This document shows, in pieces, positions 15,932 through 24,762 of a DNA stretch of 64,000 nucleotides. The notes beneath the pieces are model-generated. The model saw only the letters and a list, made by a program, of their open reading frames with translations. It was not told the origin of the DNA and searched no databases. The stretch covers positions 3,472,001 to 3,536,000 of the forward strand of contig NZ_CP077800.1 in NCBI RefSeq assembly GCF_019112525.1. Direction: 5' to 3'. The position numbers and the translations under genes are program-made. Source of the DNA: Modestobacter sp. L9-4 (GTDB taxonomy: Bacteria; Actinomycetota; Actinomycetes; Mycobacteriales; Geodermatophilaceae). Every line of letters starts with the position of its first letter. The first letter of the stretch is position 1.

Positions 15932-17014
15932 TCAACCGCCGAGCACGACCCCGGCGAGCTCGGTGCCGCGGACGGCGGCCAGCCGCTCGGCCTCCTGCTC
16001 CACCGCCGGCCGGGCGAGGTCGCACCAGGGGTCGACCTCCACGGTCAGCCGCCGGCCGGCCTTCCGGGGCCGCCACGTACCGGCCACCTCCCCGTCGACC
16101 AGCACGGCCCCGGGCCGGCCGAGGGTGCGCCACAGGTCCGCCGCCCGGGCCTCGTCGGGCACGAGCAGCGCCCGGTCGCGGGTCTGCAGGTACGGGTCGA
16201 ACGGGCCCAGCAGCCGGGTCGTGCGGGCCGGCCCGGCGCCGAGCCGGTCGACGTCGGCGGCCAGCAGCCAGCGCCGCTCGCCGTCGACCGCCACCTCGAC
16301 CGCGTCGCCGGGCCAGTGCGCCCGCACGTCGGCGACCGGGGCGTCCAGGTAGGCCGCCACCTGCCGCGGGGTGGCCGGGCCGTGCAGCCGCAGGTACCCG
16401 CGGACGACGTCGAGGTGCGGAGGCACCTCCGTCGCCGGCCCGAGCCCGGGGACCGGCCGGAGCACCGGGGGAGAGGTGCCGGGCACCAGCTCCAGCCCCG
16501 CCCGGAGCGCCGCCAGCCGGAAGGGCTGCTCGAAGGTGTGCACCGCCCGGCACGGGTGGCACTCGCGCAGGTACGGCGGGTCCAGCCGCCCGGTCAGCAG
16601 GCGGGACATCTCGCCCTTGACCACCGGGGCGGTCACGATCGCGCGCATCGCCCCGGCGACGGTGTCCAGCGCGGCCAGCACCGGGATGCCCGCGGCCCGC
16701 AGCGGGCGGGCGGCGTCGAGGACGCGCTTGGCCGCGTCGGCCTCGGAGAACGGCGCGGTGGCCGCGGCCACCCCGGCCAGGTCGGCGCGGCGGTACACGT
16801 GCGGCGCCCCGCGCAGCGTCCACACCAGGACCAGCTCCTCGGCGGGGACGTCGTCCAGGCCGCGGACCGCCAGCGCCCACCGGGCGGCGTCCGGGCCGGT
16901 GTCCTGCACGCCGAGGTCGAGGACGGCGGTGTCGGCGAGCGTGCCCGACGTGCGGTCCAGCTGGTGTGCGTGCACCCGGGAGGCCAGCACGTCGGCGCGG
17001 GTCACCTGCAGCAC
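15932..17014 (-). CDS. Winged-helix DNA-binding protein, AlkZ-like (HTH_42)
   Basis: A 360-residue member of the winged-helix/DUF1006 family that includes the interstrand-crosslink glycosylases AlkZ and YcaQ. Family traits: an N-terminal LAsRVHAHQLD-like segment, WTLRGAPHVYRRADL, a central winged-helix repeat region, LGPFDPYLQTRDRALLVPD near residue 280, and VDGEVAGTWRPRK close to the C-terminus. Glycosylase activity is not proven for every member. The GTG at 17014 is used because the longer open frame to 18055 runs antisense-like through the next gene. Confidence 0.82.
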   Translation of the reverse strand: MLQVTRADVLASRVHAHQLDRTSGTLADTAVLDLGVQDTGPDAARWALAVRGLDDVPAEELVLVWTLRGAPHVYRRADLAGVAAATAPFSEADAAKRVLDAARPLRAAGIPVLAALDTVAGAMRAIVTAPVVKGEMSRLLTGRLDPPYLRECHPCRAVHTFEQPFRLAALRAGLELVPGTSPPVLRPVPGLGPATEVPPHLDVVRGYLRLHGPATPRQVAAYLDAPVADVRAHWPGDAVEVAVDGERRWLLAADVDRLGAGPARTTRLLGPFDPYLQTRDRALLVPDEARAADLWRTLGRPGAVLVDGEVAGTWRPRKAGRRLTVEVDPWCDLARPAVEQEAERLAAVRGTELAGVVLGG

Positions 17015-17040
17015 GCGGCCACCGTAGGGCCGCGAGGACC

Positions 17041-18330
17041 TCAGTGGACGCCGGGCGGCAACCGGTTGGGGCCGGCCTCGGCGGGGCGCGGACGGTCCTC
17101 GGGGTGCGCACGGACGGCGACCAGCGCGATGTCGTCGCCGCGGGGGCCGGGCACCAGCCGGGAGAGCAGCTCGTCGCAGAGCTCCTCCAGCGGCCGGCCG
17201 GCGAGCTCGCCCAGCGCCGTCCGCAGCCGGTCCAGCCCCTCGTCGAGGTCGCTGTCGCGGCGCTCCACCAGCCCGTCGGTGAACAGCACGAGCGTGGCGC
17301 CGTCGTGGAGGGGCACGGTGTGCTCGTGCCGGGAGGTGCCGGAGTCCACCCCGAGCATCAGGTCGGGGCGGGTGTCGAGCACCGTGGTCGTGCCGTCGGG
17401 TGCCAGCAGGACCGGTGACGGGTGCCCGGCGTTGGTCCACCGCAGGGTGCGCGGGCCGGTCACCGGGACGTCGGGATCGCGTTCCACCCGGGCGACGAGC
17501 GCGGTCGCCAGCGTGGTCACCGCCAGGCCCTGCGCCGTGCGCTCCACCCGCCCCACGGTGTCCGCGAGCGGCTCGTCGTTGTCGTAGACCAGGGCGCGGA
17601 GCAGTCCGCGCAGCTGGCCCATCGCGGCCGCCGCCCGGCTGTCGTGGCCCACGACGTCCCCGATGACCAGCACGGTGGCGCCGTCGGGCTGCATGAAGGC
17701 GTCGTACCAGTCGCCGCCGACGTGGGCCTCCTGCGCGGCGGGCTGGTAGCGCACGGCGACCTCGAGGTGGTCGGGCTCGGGCGGCGGGGTGAGCAGCGCC
17801 TCCTGCAGTCGGTCGGACAGCGCCCGGTCCTGCGCGGCCCGCAGGGTGAGCCGGCGCAGCTGCTCGGCCTGCGCCTCGGCCGCCCGCCGCTCGGTGAGGT
17901 CGCGGAAGGACACGACCACGCCGGTGACCGCACCGTCCTCGACCACGGGGACCGCGGTCAGCTCCACCGGCACGACCACGCCGGACCGGGAGACGAACGC
18001 CTCGTCCGCGGCCGCGACCGTGCGCCCGGTCCGCAGCGCCTGCCAGACCGGGCACTCCTCCACCGGGTAGCCCGAGCCGTCGGCCCGCGAGTGGTGGATG
18101 AGCGCGTGCTGGTCGCGACCGGTCTGCTCCTCCCTCGGCCAGCCGGTGATCCGGGCGGCCGCCGGGTTGACGAAGGCCACCCGTCCGGAGGCGTCGAGGC
18201 CGTAGATGCCGTCGGCGGTGTTGTCCAGGACCTGCTCGGTCAGCCGCAGCGCCCGGGTCAGCTCGACCTGCACGGCGGTCAGCGGGTCGGGACGGCCGGC
18301 GGTCGGGGAGGGGCCGTCGTCCGTCGTCAT
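17041..18330 (-). CDS. PAS domain-SpoIIE (PP2C) serine phosphatase
   Basis: A 429-residue cytoplasmic signalling protein. An N-terminal coiled segment leads into a PAS domain (about 35-155: VLDNTADGIYGLDASGRVAFVNPAAARITGW in parts), a linker coiled coil, and a SpoIIE-type PP2C phosphatase (about 205-410). The phosphatase metal-binding motifs are GGDWYDAF, VIGDVVGHD, NAGHPSP and FTDGLVERR, with GDDIALVA at the end, all intact. Such RsbU-like enzymes dephosphorylate anti-anti-sigma factors in partner switching. No STAS or kinase gene adjoins it. Confidence 0.92.
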   Translation of the reverse strand: MTTDDGPSPTAGRPDPLTAVQVELTRALRLTEQVLDNTADGIYGLDASGRVAFVNPAAARITGWPREEQTGRDQHALIHHSRADGSGYPVEECPVWQALRTGRTVAAADEAFVSRSGVVVPVELTAVPVVEDGAVTGVVVSFRDLTERRAAEAQAEQLRRLTLRAAQDRALSDRLQEALLTPPPEPDHLEVAVRYQPAAQEAHVGGDWYDAFMQPDGATVLVIGDVVGHDSRAAAAMGQLRGLLRALVYDNDEPLADTVGRVERTAQGLAVTTLATALVARVERDPDVPVTGPRTLRWTNAGHPSPVLLAPDGTTTVLDTRPDLMLGVDSGTSRHEHTVPLHDGATLVLFTDGLVERRDSDLDEGLDRLRTALGELAGRPLEELCDELLSRLVPGPRGDDIALVAVRAHPEDRPRPAEAGPNRLPPGVH

Positions 18331-18374
18331 CGACCCCAGTCTGCCCGACCGCCGGCCCGGCGCCGGCCGGTGGC

Positions 18375-19205
18375 TCAGGCGGTGCGGACGTGCGCGGTGA
18401 CCAGCTCCGCGGTGCGCTCGGCGGCGAGCTCGGGGACCCAGTGGTCGACGCCCTCGAGCACCTCCAGCGCGTAGGGGGCGGCGACGAACGCAGCGGTCGC
18501 CTCGGTCGCCGTCCGGCCGAGGAAGGCGTCGCGGTCGCCCCACAGGTGCAGCGTCGGCACCCGCACGGTGCCCACCGGGGCGTTGCCGGACAGCGGCAGC
18601 GCGCGGTACCAGTTCAGCGCCGCGGTCAGCGCGCCCGGCTCCCGCATCCGGTCGGTGTAGTGGTCGGCCAGCGCGGTGGGCAGCCCGCCCCGGCGCAGCG
18701 TCCGCCGCAGCAGCGCGCCGCGGCCGGCCAGCAGCACCGCCTCCGGGACGGCGGGCAGCTGGAAGAAGCCGACGTAGCTGCTGCGCACGGCCTGGTCGCT
18801 GTGCCCCAGCGCCTGCGTCATCGCCGCGGGGTGCGGCACCGACAGCGCGGTCAGCGTGCGCACCCGCCAGGGGTGCCAGGCCGCCAGTGCCCAGCCGACG
18901 ATGCCTCCCCAGTCGTGCCCGACGACGTGCGCGCTCTCCAGCCCGGCCGCCTGCAGCAGCGCCAGGACGTCGTCCACGCACTCGCGCAGGCGGTAGGCGG
19001 CGCGGCCCGCCGGCCGGGCACCCGGGGAGTACCCGCGCTGGTCGGGGGCGAGGGTGCGCAGGCCGGCCGAGTGCAGCGCCGGCGCCATCCGGTCGAAGGC
19101 CGAGGAGTCCTGCGGGAAGCCGTGCAGCAGCACCACGGGCTCGCCGCCGGCCGGTCCGGAGTCGCGGACGTCGAAGACGAGTCCACCGCGGGTGAAGGTG
19201 TCCAT
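18375..19205 (-). CDS. Alpha/beta hydrolase, epoxide-hydrolase-like
   Basis: A 276-residue alpha/beta hydrolase. The oxyanion motif is LLHGFPQDS, as in epoxide hydrolases, and the nucleophile elbow is GHDWGG, with Asp rather than Ser as nucleophile; this favours epoxide hydrolase or haloalkane dehalogenase chemistry over an esterase. The acid is near WGDRDAFLG, and the catalytic His is in GVDHWVPEL. The cap region LNWYRALP is typical. ATG at 19205. It lies 35 bp downstream of the GGDEF-EAL gene. Confidence 0.88.
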   Translation of the reverse strand: MDTFTRGGLVFDVRDSGPAGGEPVVLLHGFPQDSSAFDRMAPALHSAGLRTLAPDQRGYSPGARPAGRAAYRLRECVDDVLALLQAAGLESAHVVGHDWGGIVGWALAAWHPWRVRTLTALSVPHPAAMTQALGHSDQAVRSSYVGFFQLPAVPEAVLLAGRGALLRRTLRRGGLPTALADHYTDRMREPGALTAALNWYRALPLSGNAPVGTVRVPTLHLWGDRDAFLGRTATEATAAFVAAPYALEVLEGVDHWVPELAAERTAELVTAHVRTA

Positions 19206-19240
19206 GACCGGTGTCTGCCCGCTGCGGGGCCGGCCCACGC

Positions 19241-21793
19241 TCAGGCCGGGACGGCGACCAGCGCGGGCTCGGGCAGGACGTGGGCGAAGACCGAGGTGGG
19301 CGTGCCGTCGGTGTCCCGCACGACCGAGACGCGGACCGTCACCGGCAGGACCGACCCGTCGGCGTGCCGGAAGCTGGTGGTGAGCTCGGTGCGGCCGTCG
19401 GCGACGGAGAACAGCGCCATGACCGCGGTGGACTGCCCGGCCCGGTCCGACGACGGCGTGAGGTCCTGCACCCGCTGGTCGCGCAGGCTGTCGGTGCTCT
19501 CGCCCAGCAGCGCGGCGAAGGCCCGGTTGACCCGCAGCAGGGACCCGTCGGTGCGGGCCAGCAGCATGCCGATCGGGGCGTCGTCGAAGGCGTGCCGGAA
19601 CATCAGCTCGCTGTCGGTGAGCGCCCGCTGGGCCTGCACCGTGGCGGTGACGTCCCGGGAGACCGACAGCACCTCGCGCACCGCGCCCTCGTCGTCGGTC
19701 AGCCAGCGGGTGGTGGTCTCCAGCCAGCGGGGTCCGCCGTCGCGGTGCCGCACGCGGTGCACCGCGGTGCCCTCGTCCCACGGGCCGGTGGGTGCGGCGG
19801 TGTCGAGGAAGAAGGTGCTGGTCAGGTCGGTGCCGGTCACCTCCTGCGGGAGCCGGCCGAGGACGGTCCGGCTGCTGGCGGAGGCGTAGGTGACGATCCG
19901 GCCGGGGGTGGTCACGAGCACCAGCTCGTCGTTGCCCAGCGGCAGCACCGCGCCGGCGGCGAGCGGCTCGGCCAGTGCGCGGGAGGTCAGCCGGGCGGCG
20001 AGCCGGGCCGAGGCGGGTTCGGGCCGGCCGAACAGCCAGCCCTGCGCGGAGTCGCAGCCCATCGCGACCAGCTGCTGGGCCTGCTCGGCGGTCTCCACGC
20101 CCTCGGCGCAGACCCGCCGGCCCAGGCTGTGCGCGGCCTCGATGACCAGCCGGGCCAGCACGGCGTCGGCGGTGTCGCTGGCGACCCGCTCGACGAAGGA
20201 CCGGTCGATCTTCACCAGGTGGACCGGGAGGGCGCGCAGCAGGCTGAGGGCGGAGTGCCCGGTGCCGAAGTCGTCCAGCGCCAGCCGCACGCCCAGGTCG
20301 CGCACCTGGGCCAGCCGGGCCGCGGTGGCGGCGAGGTCGGTGATGGCGGCGGTCTCGGTGATCTCCAGGCACAGCCGGTCGGGGGCCAGTCCGCTGTCGG
20401 TGAGGGCGGCGGTGACGTCGTCGATGAAGCCGCGCTGGGCCAGCTGGACGGGGGAGACGTTGACCGCCACGGTCGGCGGCAGACCCGACGGCCCGGCGGC
20501 CCAGCCGGCGGCCTCCCGGCAGGCGGTCTGCAGCACCCAGCGGCCCAGGTCGACGATCAGGCCGGTGCGCTCGGCCAGCGGGATGAACCGGTCCGGGGCG
20601 ACCCGGCCCAGCTCCTCGTCGGTCCAGCGGGCCAGCGCCTCGACGCCGGTGACCTGGCCCGAGGGCAGGCTGACGACCGGCTGGTAGTGCAGCTCCAGCG
20701 ACCGGGACTCGATCGCCTGCCGCAGCCGGCGCTCCATCGCGTGCTGGGCGCGGACGGCGTCGGAGGTCTCGGCGTCCTCCACCAGCTCGGCGGCGAAGTG
20801 GGCGACCCGGCCGCGGCCGAGGGACTTGGCCTGGTGCACGGCGAGGTCGGCCTGGTGCAGCAGCGTGTCGGGCGTCAGGCCGCTGTCACCGGTCGCACCG
20901 GCGACACCGACGCTGGCACCGAGGCTCACCAGGTGCTCCCCGCCGGGGCCGGTGCGGGCGGTGACGACGAAGGGCGCTGCAGCGGTGAGCACGATGCGCT
21001 CGGCCAGGGCGGTGCTCTGCGCGGCGCTCAGCGGGGTCGCGGTGAACACGGCGAACTCGTCGCCGCCCAGCCGGACGACGAGGTCCCCGGTGCGGGCCAC
21101 GGTGCGCAGCCGGGCGGCGAACTCGACCAGGACGTCGTCCCCGGCGGCGTGGCCGAGGTGGTCGTTGGTGTCCTTGAACCGGTCCAGGTCGACGGAGAAC
21201 AGCACGCCCGTCGTCCCGGCGGCGTGGGCCTGACGGAGCCGCTCGAGCAGGAAGAGCCGGTTGGGCAGCCCGGTGAGCGGGTCGTGGAGCGCCTGGTAGG
21301 CGTACCGCTGGGCCAGCTGCTCGAACACCGCGGTGACCGGCGCGACCGAGAGGGCGCCGTCCGGGGAGGTCACCAGCACGCCGTCGAGCAGGTCGTCGCC
21401 GCTGGAGCGGCGGGCGATGACCGCTGCGGCCACCGTGGCGATCGGGGACTCGGCGGGGAAGTGGAGGGTGGCCGACGGTGCGGCGGCGGCCACCGCCCGG
21501 CGCTGCAGCAGGAGCCGGCCGTAGCCCAGCCGCCCGGCCATCGCCGGCTCGAACCAGGAGCGGCTGACCAGCAGCGGCTGGCCGGGGACGTCGACGACGA
21601 CCCACCGCAGCCCGGGGTCGCGGCGGAACACCACGTCCAGCTCGGCCATGGTGGCCGTGGGCCGCACCCGGTGGGCCGGGCGGGAGAGCTCTCCGAGGGT
21701 CGGCTCGGTGGCCGGGCCGCTCAGGTCGGCGGCGAGCGCCACCTGCAGCACGCCGTCGGGGCGCACGCCGTCCTGCGTCGCGGTCGAGCTCAT
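19241..21793 (-). CDS. CBS-like/GGDEF/EAL/PAS/PAS c-di-GMP signalling protein
   Basis: An 850-residue cytoplasmic protein. In order: a CBS-pair-like sensor region (about 30-165, with the GYGRLLLQRRAV block of GGDEF-linked CBS proteins), GGDEF (165-340; intact GGDEF at 243-247 and RTGD I-site just before it), EAL (355-610; EAL at 385-387, NVSP, EITE, LDDFGTG, VKIDRSFV, AEGVE, QGWLF all present), then two PAS domains at the C-terminus (about 630-850). All catalytic residues for both diguanylate cyclase and phosphodiesterase are retained. C-terminal PAS is unusual. ATG at 21793; an ATG six codons upstream is possible. Confidence 0.92.
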   Translation of the reverse strand: MSSTATQDGVRPDGVLQVALAADLSGPATEPTLGELSRPAHRVRPTATMAELDVVFRRDPGLRWVVVDVPGQPLLVSRSWFEPAMAGRLGYGRLLLQRRAVAAAAPSATLHFPAESPIATVAAAVIARRSSGDDLLDGVLVTSPDGALSVAPVTAVFEQLAQRYAYQALHDPLTGLPNRLFLLERLRQAHAAGTTGVLFSVDLDRFKDTNDHLGHAAGDDVLVEFAARLRTVARTGDLVVRLGGDEFAVFTATPLSAAQSTALAERIVLTAAAPFVVTARTGPGGEHLVSLGASVGVAGATGDSGLTPDTLLHQADLAVHQAKSLGRGRVAHFAAELVEDAETSDAVRAQHAMERRLRQAIESRSLELHYQPVVSLPSGQVTGVEALARWTDEELGRVAPDRFIPLAERTGLIVDLGRWVLQTACREAAGWAAGPSGLPPTVAVNVSPVQLAQRGFIDDVTAALTDSGLAPDRLCLEITETAAITDLAATAARLAQVRDLGVRLALDDFGTGHSALSLLRALPVHLVKIDRSFVERVASDTADAVLARLVIEAAHSLGRRVCAEGVETAEQAQQLVAMGCDSAQGWLFGRPEPASARLAARLTSRALAEPLAAGAVLPLGNDELVLVTTPGRIVTYASASSRTVLGRLPQEVTGTDLTSTFFLDTAAPTGPWDEGTAVHRVRHRDGGPRWLETTTRWLTDDEGAVREVLSVSRDVTATVQAQRALTDSELMFRHAFDDAPIGMLLARTDGSLLRVNRAFAALLGESTDSLRDQRVQDLTPSSDRAGQSTAVMALFSVADGRTELTTSFRHADGSVLPVTVRVSVVRDTDGTPTSVFAHVLPEPALVAVPA

Positions 21794-21952
21794 CCGTGGT
21801 GCTCCCTGCATCTCGGTGATCACCGTCCGTGGTGACGTCGGCCAGTCTGTCGACGGTCGCCCACGGTGACGACGGTGCGTCACCCGTCCGAGGTGATCTT
21901 GCTGTCGGGGGTGTGCGCACGCGCCCGGCAGAGCCGGGGGCAGGATGGACGT

Positions 21953-22498
21953 GTGGTGGCCCCTCCGACGACGGAACTGATCGTGCTGGTCGACGACCAC
22001 GGCACGGCGATCGGCACGATGCCCAAGCCGCTGGTGCACACCGGGGAGACGCCGCTGCACCGGGCGTTCTCGGCCTATCTCTTCGCCGATGACGGCCGGT
22101 TGCTCGTCACCCGGCGGGCGGAGTCGAAGGCGACCTTCCCCGGCATGTGGACCAACACCGTGTGCGGGCACCCCGGCCCCGACGAGGACGACGCCGACGC
22201 GATCGCCCGCCGCGCGGAGTACGAGCTCGGTCTCGGCGTCGTCGACCTCCGGCCCGCGCTGCCCTCCTACCGCTACCGCGCGGAGTTCCGCGGGGTCGTG
22301 GAGAACGAGATCTGCCCGGTCTACCTCGGCCGCTTCTCCGGCACCCCGCAGCCGGACCCCTCCGAGGTGGGGGAGTGGGAGCTGCTGGAGTGGGCGGCGT
22401 TCCGCGACCGCCAGGAGACCCAGGAGTACGAGGCCTGGTCACCGTGGTGCCGCGAGCAGGCCCGCCTCATCGAGGCCAACCACCTGCTCCCGATCTGA
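21953..22498 (+). CDS. idi: Isopentenyl-diphosphate delta-isomerase, type I
   Basis: A 181-residue Nudix-fold enzyme that interconverts IPP and DMAPP for isoprenoid, carotenoid and quinone synthesis. Landmarks: LHRAFSAYLF, LLVTRRAESKATFPGMWTNTVCGHP with the catalytic Cys (TNTVCGHP), the acidic metal site around RRAEYELG, and RAEFRGVVENEICPVY with the catalytic Glu (NE-CPVY). Family length is about 180. The start is one of two tandem GTG codons (21953 or 21956). It diverges from the c-di-GMP gene. Confidence 0.95.
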   Translation: MVAPPTTELIVLVDDHGTAIGTMPKPLVHTGETPLHRAFSAYLFADDGRLLVTRRAESKATFPGMWTNTVCGHPGPDEDDADAIARRAEYELGLGVVDLRPALPSYRYRAEFRGVVENEICPVYLGRFSGTPQPDPSEVGEWELLEWAAFRDRQETQEYEAWSPWCREQARLIEANHLLPI

Positions 22499-22501
22499 GG
22501 G

Positions 22502-22581
22502 AGGACCCCGCCGTCCCCGTGTGGGGCGGCAGGGCCTCCGGCGCCCTCCAGGGGCTCGTCCTCAGCTGGCGAGGGGGGTCC
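22502..22581 (+). terminator. 3'-end hairpin element, copy D (diverged; after idi)
   Basis: AGGACCCC shortly after the idi stop faces GGGGGGTCC at 22573-22581, and an inner GCCG-CCCC/GGGGCGGC hairpin lies at 22510-22530. It is the most diverged member of the family and lacks the GGCC distal end; it also separates idi from the convergent MEDS gene. Confidence 0.45.
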
Positions 22582-22615
22582 GTCGTCCCCGGTCCTCGCG
22601 CTCGCGGCGGAGCCG

Positions 22616-23593
22616 TCAGGCGTTGACGACGAGGCGGACGGTGCAGCCGTCGCCGGAGTCGTCGGCCGGTGCGGCCGTGAGGCTGTCGACCGAGCGGCGG
22701 GCCAGCCACAGGCCCATGCCGCCCACGGCCATGTCGCCGTGGGCCGGGCCGTAGCCGACCAGCGGGTCGTCGAAGGCTGCGCCGCGGTCGGTGATGGCGC
22801 ACAGCAGCCGCTCGGGCGTGGACCACAGCCGCACGTCGACCGGCGGGATGCCGTGCTCGGAGGCGTTGGCGGTGACCTCGTCGATGGCGAGCACGAAGTC
22901 CTGCGCGGCGTCGGCGGACAGCGCGCTGTCGGCCAGCACCCGGGTGAGCGCCCGGCGGAGCGCGCGCAGGTCGTCGAGGTCGTCGATCGCCAGCGTCGGC
23001 TCGGTCTCCTCCAGCGGGTCGGGCACCGAGGCGCGCTGGACCTCGCGCAGCAGCTCGGCGGGCTCGCGGAAGCCGGGGTTGCGCACGGTGCCGGCCTCGG
23101 TGAGCAGCCACGGGTGGGTGGCGTGCACGACGGCGTCGACGTCGACAGGTGAGCCCTCCCCGGCACCGGTCGTCCCGACCGGCCCGAGCAGGCAGATGTG
23201 GTCGACCGGGCGCTCGGCCAGGACGTGGTTGAGCAGCGCCTCGGTCTGCATCCACACGGCCGGGTCGGTGTGCGGGCCACCGGGGCCGGTGACCAGGTGC
23301 AGCCGCCGCCCCCCTCCGGGGGCGCGGGCGTCGACCAGCTCGGCGATCGCGGCCAGCGCGGCCGGGGGCCGGTCGTCCAGCGGGTCGGTCGGGGCGACGA
23401 AGACGTCGCCGATGCCCTCCAGCGTGGCGAGCACGGCGGCGGCGACCGCCTCGGGGCAGGCCACCACCACGGGCTCCCCGGCGGCGACGGCGCGGCGCAG
23501 GACCGGGCCCACGACCGCCGTGAGGTCCAGATCGGCCCCGAGCACGTGTCCCACGTGCCGGTAGCCCTGGTGCTCCTCGATGCTGTGCGTCAC
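22616..23593 (-). CDS. MEDS sensor-HATPase (RsbW-like) regulatory protein
   Basis: A 325-residue protein with an N-terminal MEDS (DcmR-type sensory) domain (GYRHVGHVL near residue 12, a P-loop-like Rossmann core to about 190) and a C-terminal histidine-kinase-like ATPase of the RsbW/anti-sigma type (about 205-325). The N-box is FVLAIDEVTANASEHG, followed by ITDRGAAFDD and GGMGLWLARRSVD (G-boxes). It has no DHp phosphoacceptor domain, so it is not a standard histidine kinase. It probably acts in serine-kinase or partner-switch signalling, possibly opposed by SpoIIE phosphatases in this window. Confidence 0.87.
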   Translation of the reverse strand: MTHSIEEHQGYRHVGHVLGADLDLTAVVGPVLRRAVAAGEPVVVACPEAVAAAVLATLEGIGDVFVAPTDPLDDRPPAALAAIAELVDARAPGGGRRLHLVTGPGGPHTDPAVWMQTEALLNHVLAERPVDHICLLGPVGTTGAGEGSPVDVDAVVHATHPWLLTEAGTVRNPGFREPAELLREVQRASVPDPLEETEPTLAIDDLDDLRALRRALTRVLADSALSADAAQDFVLAIDEVTANASEHGIPPVDVRLWSTPERLLCAITDRGAAFDDPLVGYGPAHGDMAVGGMGLWLARRSVDSLTAAPADDSGDGCTVRLVVNA

Positions 23594-23727
23594 GGGACCA
23601 CCACCTTCCTCCGCCGGCTGCTGGACGTCTCAGGCTCACTGCCCGGGGAACGCATCCCGGACACATCGCCCGCGCACGTCACACTCCTCGGCGTTTCGCC
23701 TGGGGCGCGGACGGAGACCGTCCGGTC

Positions 23728-24762
23728 ATGACCGAGCGGGCACTGACTCCGGACGGCGTTCGTCCTGGGTGCCCGAAGCGGATGGTCTTCGGCCCGTGCG
23801 GCGGCGTGCGGGACGACGGCGGCTGCGAGGTCGCGCCGCACCCGTGCGTGTTCCTGGACCCGCCGTGGCCGCGCTGGACCGCACCGGCCGCGCCCCGTCC
23901 CGCGCCGGCCCCCGACGGGCTGCTGGCCCGGGCGCAGCACGGCCCCGTCGTCCTCTCCGACCTGACGGTGCGGCCGTTCGACGGGGCGTCGGTGCGGGCG
24001 GTGGTCGGGGCGCTCGCGCCGGTCAGCGACGGCCTGCTGATCGGTGAGCACCAGAACCGCCCCGACTGGCCGCCCACGCTCATGGCCGCCGAGGTGCTGG
24101 CCGGTGGTGGGCGGCCCTGGACGACGCTGGCCTGCCGGGACCGCAACCGGCTGGTGCTGGAGCAGGAGCTGGCCGGGCTGGCCGAGGTCGGTGTCGACGG
24201 CGTGCTGTGCGTCACCGGCGACGCGCGCGGCCCCGGCGTGCGGCCCGGGGTCACCTCGGTGTTCGACCTCGACGGCACCCGGCTGGCCGCGCTGGCCGCC
24301 GAGGCGGGGCTGACCGCGGCCGTGCCCGAGTCGCCGGACGCACCCCCACTGGGGCTGCGCCCGGCCCGGGTCGCGGTCAAGGAGCGGGCCGGCGCCCAGT
24401 TCGTGGTGCTCAACCACGTGGCGTCCGCGGCCCGGCTCACCGCCTTCACCGCCGCCGCCCGGGCCGCCGGCGCCACCCTGCCGTTCATCGCCGCGGTGGC
24501 CGTCTACACCGACGAGCGCTCGGCCCGGGTCCTGCAGCGGTTCCCCGGCCTGCACCTGGACGACGCGGCCGTGCAGCGGGTGCTCGACGCGCCCGATCCG
24601 GTGGCAGCGGGCATCGTGGCCGCCGTGGCCGAGGCGCGGGCGCTGCTCGCCGTCCCCGGTGTCGTCGGGGTCAACCTGTCCGGTCTCGCCTCGGCGCGGG
24701 GCGAGGAGACCGCCGCGGCGGTCAAGGCCGAGGTGGCCGTGAGGATCCGGGAGGGCACATGA
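23728..24762 (+). CDS. Methylenetetrahydrofolate reductase with N-terminal MetV-like Cys domain
   Basis: A 344-residue protein. The first 45 residues form a Cys-rich MTHFR_C/MetV-type unit ([12 protein letters not shown] followed by GGCEV and HPC; Cys15, 24, 33, 40). The remainder is a MetF-like TIM barrel with [41 protein letters not shown] and [14 protein letters not shown] strands. In acetogens MetV and MetF are separate subunits; here they are fused. It would reduce methylene-THF to methyl-THF. A standard MetF catalytic Glu is not obvious, so function is probable rather than certain. ATG at 23728; coupled to the methyltransferase by a 4-bp overlap. Confidence 0.8.
   Translation: MTERALTPDGVRPGCPKRMVFGPCGGVRDDGGCEVAPHPCVFLDPPWPRWTAPAAPRPAPAPDGLLARAQHGPVVLSDLTVRPFDGASVRAVVGALAPVSDGLLIGEHQNRPDWPPTLMAAEVLAGGGRPWTTLACRDRNRLVLEQELAGLAEVGVDGVLCVTGDARGPGVRPGVTSVFDLDGTRLAALAAEAGLTAAVPESPDAPPLGLRPARVAVKERAGAQFVVLNHVASAARLTAFTAAARAAGATLPFIAAVAVYTDERSARVLQRFPGLHLDDAAVQRVLDAPDPVAAGIVAAVAEARALLAVPGVVGVNLSGLASARGEETAAAVKAEVAVRIREGT

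Noticed and set aside
14822-17587. A 921-codon plus-strand frame opposite the epimerase, AlkZ-like and phosphatase genes
   Set aside because: It spans three well-identified genes on the other strand and shows no family similarity.
23594-23727. Possible riboswitch (SAM, cobalamin or THF type) upstream of the MTHFR-like gene
   Set aside because: The 134-bp region shows no recognisable riboswitch core or multi-helix junction.
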